In this document: positions 7,191 through 9,636 of the stretch, piece by piece
How the letters are laid out: every line of letters begins with the position of its first letter
Position numbering within the stretch: position 1 is the first letter of the stretch
Source: Desulfurococcaceae archaeon
GTDB taxonomy: Archaea > Thermoproteota > Thermoprotei_A > Sulfolobales > Desulfurococcaceae
Length of the DNA: 9,636 nucleotides
Direction: 5' to 3'
Assembly: GCA_020833085.1 (NCBI GenBank)
Contig: JAJHQY010000016.1
Span: 1 to 9,636, forward strand
Program-made: the position numbers and the translations under genes
The notes under the pieces: model-generated
Database searches by the model: none
Seen by the model: only the letters and a program-made list of their open reading frames with translations
Told to the model about the DNA's origin: nothing

Positions 7191-7203
7191 GCTCACGGTG
7201 AGC
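7191..7203. repeat. Palindrome at the predicted tfrB transcript start and ribosome-binding site
   Basis: GCTCAC and GTGAGC flank a single G, giving a 13-base inverted repeat with perfect six-base arms. It overlaps the predicted start point of the TATA-like box and the GGTGAG ribosome-binding site of tfrB. It could be an operator for a dimeric regulator or simply the by-product of the ribosome-binding site. As RNA only a four-base stem with a five-base loop could form. Confidence 0.3.
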
Positions 7204-7207
7204 TGGT

Positions 7208-7933
7208 TTGACCCAGAGCGCTCCCACAGCGCAGAGGGAGTACGTGACGATATTCTTCAACGGCGAGGCGTACAGGGTTCCCAGGGGATTGACTATAATG
7301 AAGGCCCTCGAGTACGCTGGCTTCAGGTTTACTAGGGGCTCTGGCTGCAGGGGTGGTTTCTGCGGAGCGTGCCCAGTGATCTACAGGCTACCCGGAGACT
7401 ACAAAGTCAGAGTTGGCTTGGCGTGCCAGACAGCTGTTGTGGACAACATGTACATTAGCCTAATACCCTACGTCCCACTAGTAGAGCACGTGCCCAGAAG
7501 GGAGGAGCTAAAGCCCGACCCCGGCTACGTCCTCAAGCTCTTCCCCGAGCTCTCGCGCTGTGTGAGCTGCAACTCCTGCTCTAAGGCGTGCCCTCAGGGG
7601 CTCAGCCCCATGGACGCTGTTCAGGCTATTCTGCGAGGAGACCTCAAGAAGGCTGCCGACCTCACATTTGACTGCATAGCTTGCGGGCTCTGCAGCCTGA
7701 GGTGCCCCGCTGAGATAAGACACCACGCAGTGTTCAGGCTCGTGGGGAGGATAGTTGGAGTGTACTACACGCCGAGGTCTAAGTCCGTGGAGGAGAGAGT
7801 GAGGGAGATTGAGAGCGGGAAGTACAGAGCTGTCTTCGAGAAGCTACTCGCGACCCCCGTTACTGAGCTGAGGAGGATCTACGAGGAGTACATGAAGACC
7901 GGGCGCTTACCGGAGTCTCTCGAGGTGAGGTAG
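7208..7933 (+). CDS. tfrB: Fumarate reductase iron-sulfur subunit (TfrB/FrdB-like)
   Basis: This subunit feeds electrons to the flavoprotein that reduces fumarate to succinate. The 241 residues begin with a plant-type ferredoxin domain: GCRGGFCGAC plus LACQT gives [2Fe-2S] ligands C47, C52, C55 and C73. An alpha-helical dicluster domain follows with CVSCNSCSKACP (118-129) and CIACGLCSLRCP (156-167). The second motif has a Cys (C159) where the classical [3Fe-4S] FrdB/SdhB has a non-Cys residue, so two [4Fe-4S] clusters are predicted. Methanogen TfrB has an extra C-terminal HdrB-like CCG domain; this protein ends without one, while a separate hdrB lies just upstream. The start is TTG 7208, with GGTGAG five bases before it. 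No membrane segment or anchor gene is visible. SdhB of a type E complex is the main alternative name. Confidence 0.88.
   Translation: MTQSAPTAQREYVTIFFNGEAYRVPRGLTIMKALEYAGFRFTRGSGCRGGFCGACPVIYRLPGDYKVRVGLACQTAVVDNMYISLIPYVPLVEHVPRREELKPDPGYVLKLFPELSRCVSCNSCSKACPQGLSPMDAVQAILRGDLKKAADLTFDCIACGLCSLRCPAEIRHHAVFRLVGRIVGVYYTPRSKSVEERVREIESGKYRAVFEKLLATPVTELRRIYEEYMKTGRLPESLEVR
7922..7930 (+). promoter_or_regulatory. Ribosome-binding site of tfrA with unusually long spacing
   Basis: GAGGTGAGG at the end of tfrB is a strong match, but its GGTG core is 12 bases from ATG 7940, against six to eight bases for the other eight genes. No earlier in-frame start exists after the in-frame stop at 7931, and a closer core was not found, so the spacing appears real. 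Confidence 0.6.
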
Positions 7934-7939
7934 GCGAGT

Positions 7940-9604
7940 ATGTACCCGCCCGAAATGAGGAAGCTAATTCAAATAGTGGAGGACACTCGCAGAGAGAGGG
8001 CCAGGGCCCCGGCGCCGAGGCGGCTGACTCTCGAGGAGAGAGAGCAGCTCGTCAGGGCGTGGCACCCGGACTACAAGCCCGAGTACAAGAGAGCCGTGAG
8101 AATAGGGCCCTGTAAAGGACTAGTAATGTACTCGGCTATAGCGGACCTCTTGGAGTCGTGGCCTCTAGTCAAGCCCGGCGAGCTGGACTTGGAGCACGTG
8201 GACTACGACGTGGACTTCCTAGTAGTGGGCTCAGGCGGGGCTGGCCTCGCGGCCGCGTGGTGGGCTGTTAAGAGCGGCGTTGACCCGAGTAGCGTCCTCA
8301 TAGCCACTAAGCTCAGGCTGGGAGACAGCAACACTGTAAAGTACCAGAGCGGCACGCAGGCCGCTACGGGCCCCGACGACAGTCCAGTAATACACTTCCT
8401 GGACACGCTCGCGGGAGCTCACTTCACTAACAACCCGAAGCTCGTGAGAGTGCTGGCCGAAGAGGCGCCACTAGTAATAAAGTGGCTTGAGGAGCTTGGA
8501 GTTAGGTGGAGCCGTGTAGGCGACGACCTCGAGAGACTGCCGGGCGGCGGGGCTACTAGGGCTAGACTACACTGCTGCGGAGACTACACGGGCTTGGAGG
8601 TCATGAGGGTCCTCAAAGACGAGATCAGGTCTCTGGGGGTCCGCGTACTCGAGTTTCACCCGGTTATAGAGCTACTAACAGACCCCGATACAGGCGCCGT
8701 TAGCGGGGCTGTTCTACTAAACCTCGACACGGGCGAGTACAAGATCGTCCGCAGCAAGGTCACAGTGCTGGCTACTGGAGGCCTCGGCAGGCTGCACATA
8801 GCGGGCTTCCCCACGACTAACCACTACGGGGCTACAGCAGACGGCCTAGTGCTAGCCTACAGAGTGGGCGCCGGCCTAGTTGACATGGACACTCTACAGT
8901 ACCACCCCACAGGCGTGGCGTGGCCTGAAGCCATACTGGGCGAGCTAATACCCGAGAAGACCAGGAGTATTGGCGGCCAGCTGGTGAACGCTATGGGCCA
9001 GAGGTTCATATACGAGCTCGAGCCGAGAGACGTCGTGGCCTCTGCTATTATTAGAGAGTGCAGTGAGGGCAGGGGCGTGGTCACGCCTACGGGGACCTGC
9101 GGCGTCTGGCTGGACACGCCAATAATAGAGATGATAAAGGGGCCTGGCACGATTAAGAGAGAACTCCCCGCGCTCTACAGAATGTTCCTGAGGCACGGAA
9201 TAGACATAACCGAGGAGCCCATACTCACGTACCCGACACTGCACTACCAGAACGGTGGAGTACTAATAGACGAGTGGACACACGTACTGAGGCCTAGTGG
9301 CGAGCCTATTAGAGGCCTCCTAGCGGCGGGAGAAGTCACTGGTGGTATTCACGGGAAGAACAGGCTAGTCGGCAACTCCACAGCAGACATCTTCGTGTTC
9401 GGCAGGAGAGCGGGCATTGAGGCGTCTAAGTTAGTGAGAGAGCTCCCGAAGCCAAAGCTCTCTCTTAGACACCTCGAGCGCTACATAGAGGAGTTAAAGC
9501 AAATAGGCGTGCCGGAGTCGAGGAGAGCCCCGATACTACTACCAGACTACCGAGGCGAGGCTGTGTTAAAGCGCATTATTAGAATATCATTTCAGCTCAA
9601 GTAG
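7940..9604 (+). CDS. tfrA: Fumarate reductase flavoprotein subunit (TfrA-like)
   Basis: This FAD protein would reduce fumarate to succinate with electrons from TfrB. It has 554 residues and starts at the only ATG start in the window, six bases after tfrB. A charged extension of about 90 residues (with a WHPDYKPEYK segment) precedes the FAD-binding GSGGAGLAA (97-105). Active-site equivalents are present: QYHPTG (H322), EPRDVVASA (R363), LHYQNGG (H435) and KNRLVGNS (R475), plus ATGGLGRLH and TNHYGATADG. The flavin-linking His of membrane FrdA/SdhA is Asn131 (DSNTVKYQSG), so FAD should be non-covalent, as reported for methanogen Tfr. Only about 75 residues follow the KNRLVGNS motif, so the usual C-terminal helical domain is short or absent. 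L-aspartate oxidase is the main alternative; the adjacent TfrB and the fumarase genes favour fumarate reductase. Succinate oxidation cannot be excluded. Confidence 0.88.
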   Translation: MYPPEMRKLIQIVEDTRRERARAPAPRRLTLEEREQLVRAWHPDYKPEYKRAVRIGPCKGLVMYSAIADLLESWPLVKPGELDLEHVDYDVDFLVVGSGGAGLAAAWWAVKSGVDPSSVLIATKLRLGDSNTVKYQSGTQAATGPDDSPVIHFLDTLAGAHFTNNPKLVRVLAEEAPLVIKWLEELGVRWSRVGDDLERLPGGGATRARLHCCGDYTGLEVMRVLKDEIRSLGVRVLEFHPVIELLTDPDTGAVSGAVLLNLDTGEYKIVRSKVTVLATGGLGRLHIAGFPTTNHYGATADGLVLAYRVGAGLVDMDTLQYHPTGVAWPEAILGELIPEKTRSIGGQLVNAMGQRFIYELEPRDVVASAIIRECSEGRGVVTPTGTCGVWLDTPIIEMIKGPGTIKRELPALYRMFLRHGIDITEEPILTYPTLHYQNGGVLIDEWTHVLRPSGEPIRGLLAAGEVTGGIHGKNRLVGNSTADIFVFGRRAGIEASKLVRELPKPKLSLRHLERYIEELKQIGVPESRRAPILLPDYRGEAVLKRIIRISFQLK

Positions 9605-9636
9605 CGAGTACTCACCTCTGGCTCTTTTGAGGAAGT
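9605..9636. other. Short 3' flank without a recognisable gene
   Basis: Thirty-two bases follow the tfrA stop. They hold a weak T4 stretch (9625-9628) but no hairpin and no clear start. Whether the operon ends here cannot be judged from the window. Confidence 0.5.

Noticed and set aside
7208..9604. Membrane-bound succinate dehydrogenase/quinol:fumarate reductase
   Set aside because: No membrane anchor subunit is present, the flavin-linking His is absent, and the quinone-proximal [3Fe-4S] motif is replaced by a four-Cys motif. An anchor encoded elsewhere cannot be fully excluded.
9611..9618. Minus-strand Shine-Dalgarno match (GAGGTGAG) after tfrA
   Set aside because: The nearest start on that strand (TTG near 9600) stops after two codons, so no gene is supported.
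1..9636. Methanogen origin
   Set aside because: The gene families recall methanogens, but TfrB lacks the HdrB-like fusion typical there, fumarase lies alongside, and start-codon style and composition look crenarchaeal. This is a judgement, not proof.
1..9636. tRNA, rRNA, CRISPR arrays, transposons or attachment sites
   Set aside because: Coding sequence fills nearly all of the window, and the gaps (at most 103 bases) show no cloverleaf, spaced repeats or terminal inverted repeats.

Overview
The window is one dense block of plus-strand genes. They look archaeal and most resemble hyperthermophilic Crenarchaeota of the Desulfurococcales type; this placement is an inference at about order level. 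The reasons are moderately high GC, arginine written mostly as AGA/AGG, GTG or TTG starts in eight of the nine visible genes, short or overlapping junctions, strong GGTG-type Shine-Dalgarno sites, an oligo-T stretch after a gene end, and a TATA-like box.

Layout. (1) Bases 1-1082 hold the end of the alpha subunit and the complete beta subunit of a two-subunit class I [4Fe-4S] fumarate hydratase. (2) Bases 1083-1185 are the only sizeable gap, with a T6 stretch and a small stem-loop just ahead of the next ribosome-binding site. (3) Bases 1186-7167 hold hdrA, mvhD, mvhG, mvhA, hdrC and hdrB, a complete set for a soluble heterodisulfide-reductase/[NiFe]-hydrogenase complex of the flavin-based electron-bifurcating type (HdrABC-MvhADG). 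(4) Bases 7168-7207 hold a TATA-like box and a palindrome. (5) Bases 7208-9604 hold tfrB and tfrA, the iron-sulfur and flavoprotein subunits of a soluble fumarate reductase. The last 32 bases hold no recognisable gene.

How they fit together. Fumarase interconverts malate and fumarate, and TfrAB would reduce fumarate to succinate. The Hdr-Mvh proteins would oxidise H2, send electrons through MvhG and MvhD to the HdrA flavin, and split them between ferredoxin and the HdrC-HdrB branch. In methanogens that branch ends at CoM-S-S-CoB. No coenzyme M or B gene is visible here, and the branch is encoded directly beside fumarate reductase. The main hypothesis is therefore a cytoplasmic H2-oxidising complex that couples exergonic fumarate reduction to ferredoxin reduction. 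That would suit an autotroph using the dicarboxylate/4-hydroxybutyrate cycle, which needs both succinate formation from malate and reduced ferredoxin. Every component family is known; the proposed coupling and its electron carrier are inference.

Cofactor motifs are essentially complete in all genes, and I saw no frameshift, transposon, CRISPR array or RNA gene. Several local deviations are reported: four cysteines at the usual [3Fe-4S] site of TfrB, Asn in place of the flavin-linking His in TfrA, altered hydrogenase motifs in MvhA, and a shifted cysteine spacing in MvhD.
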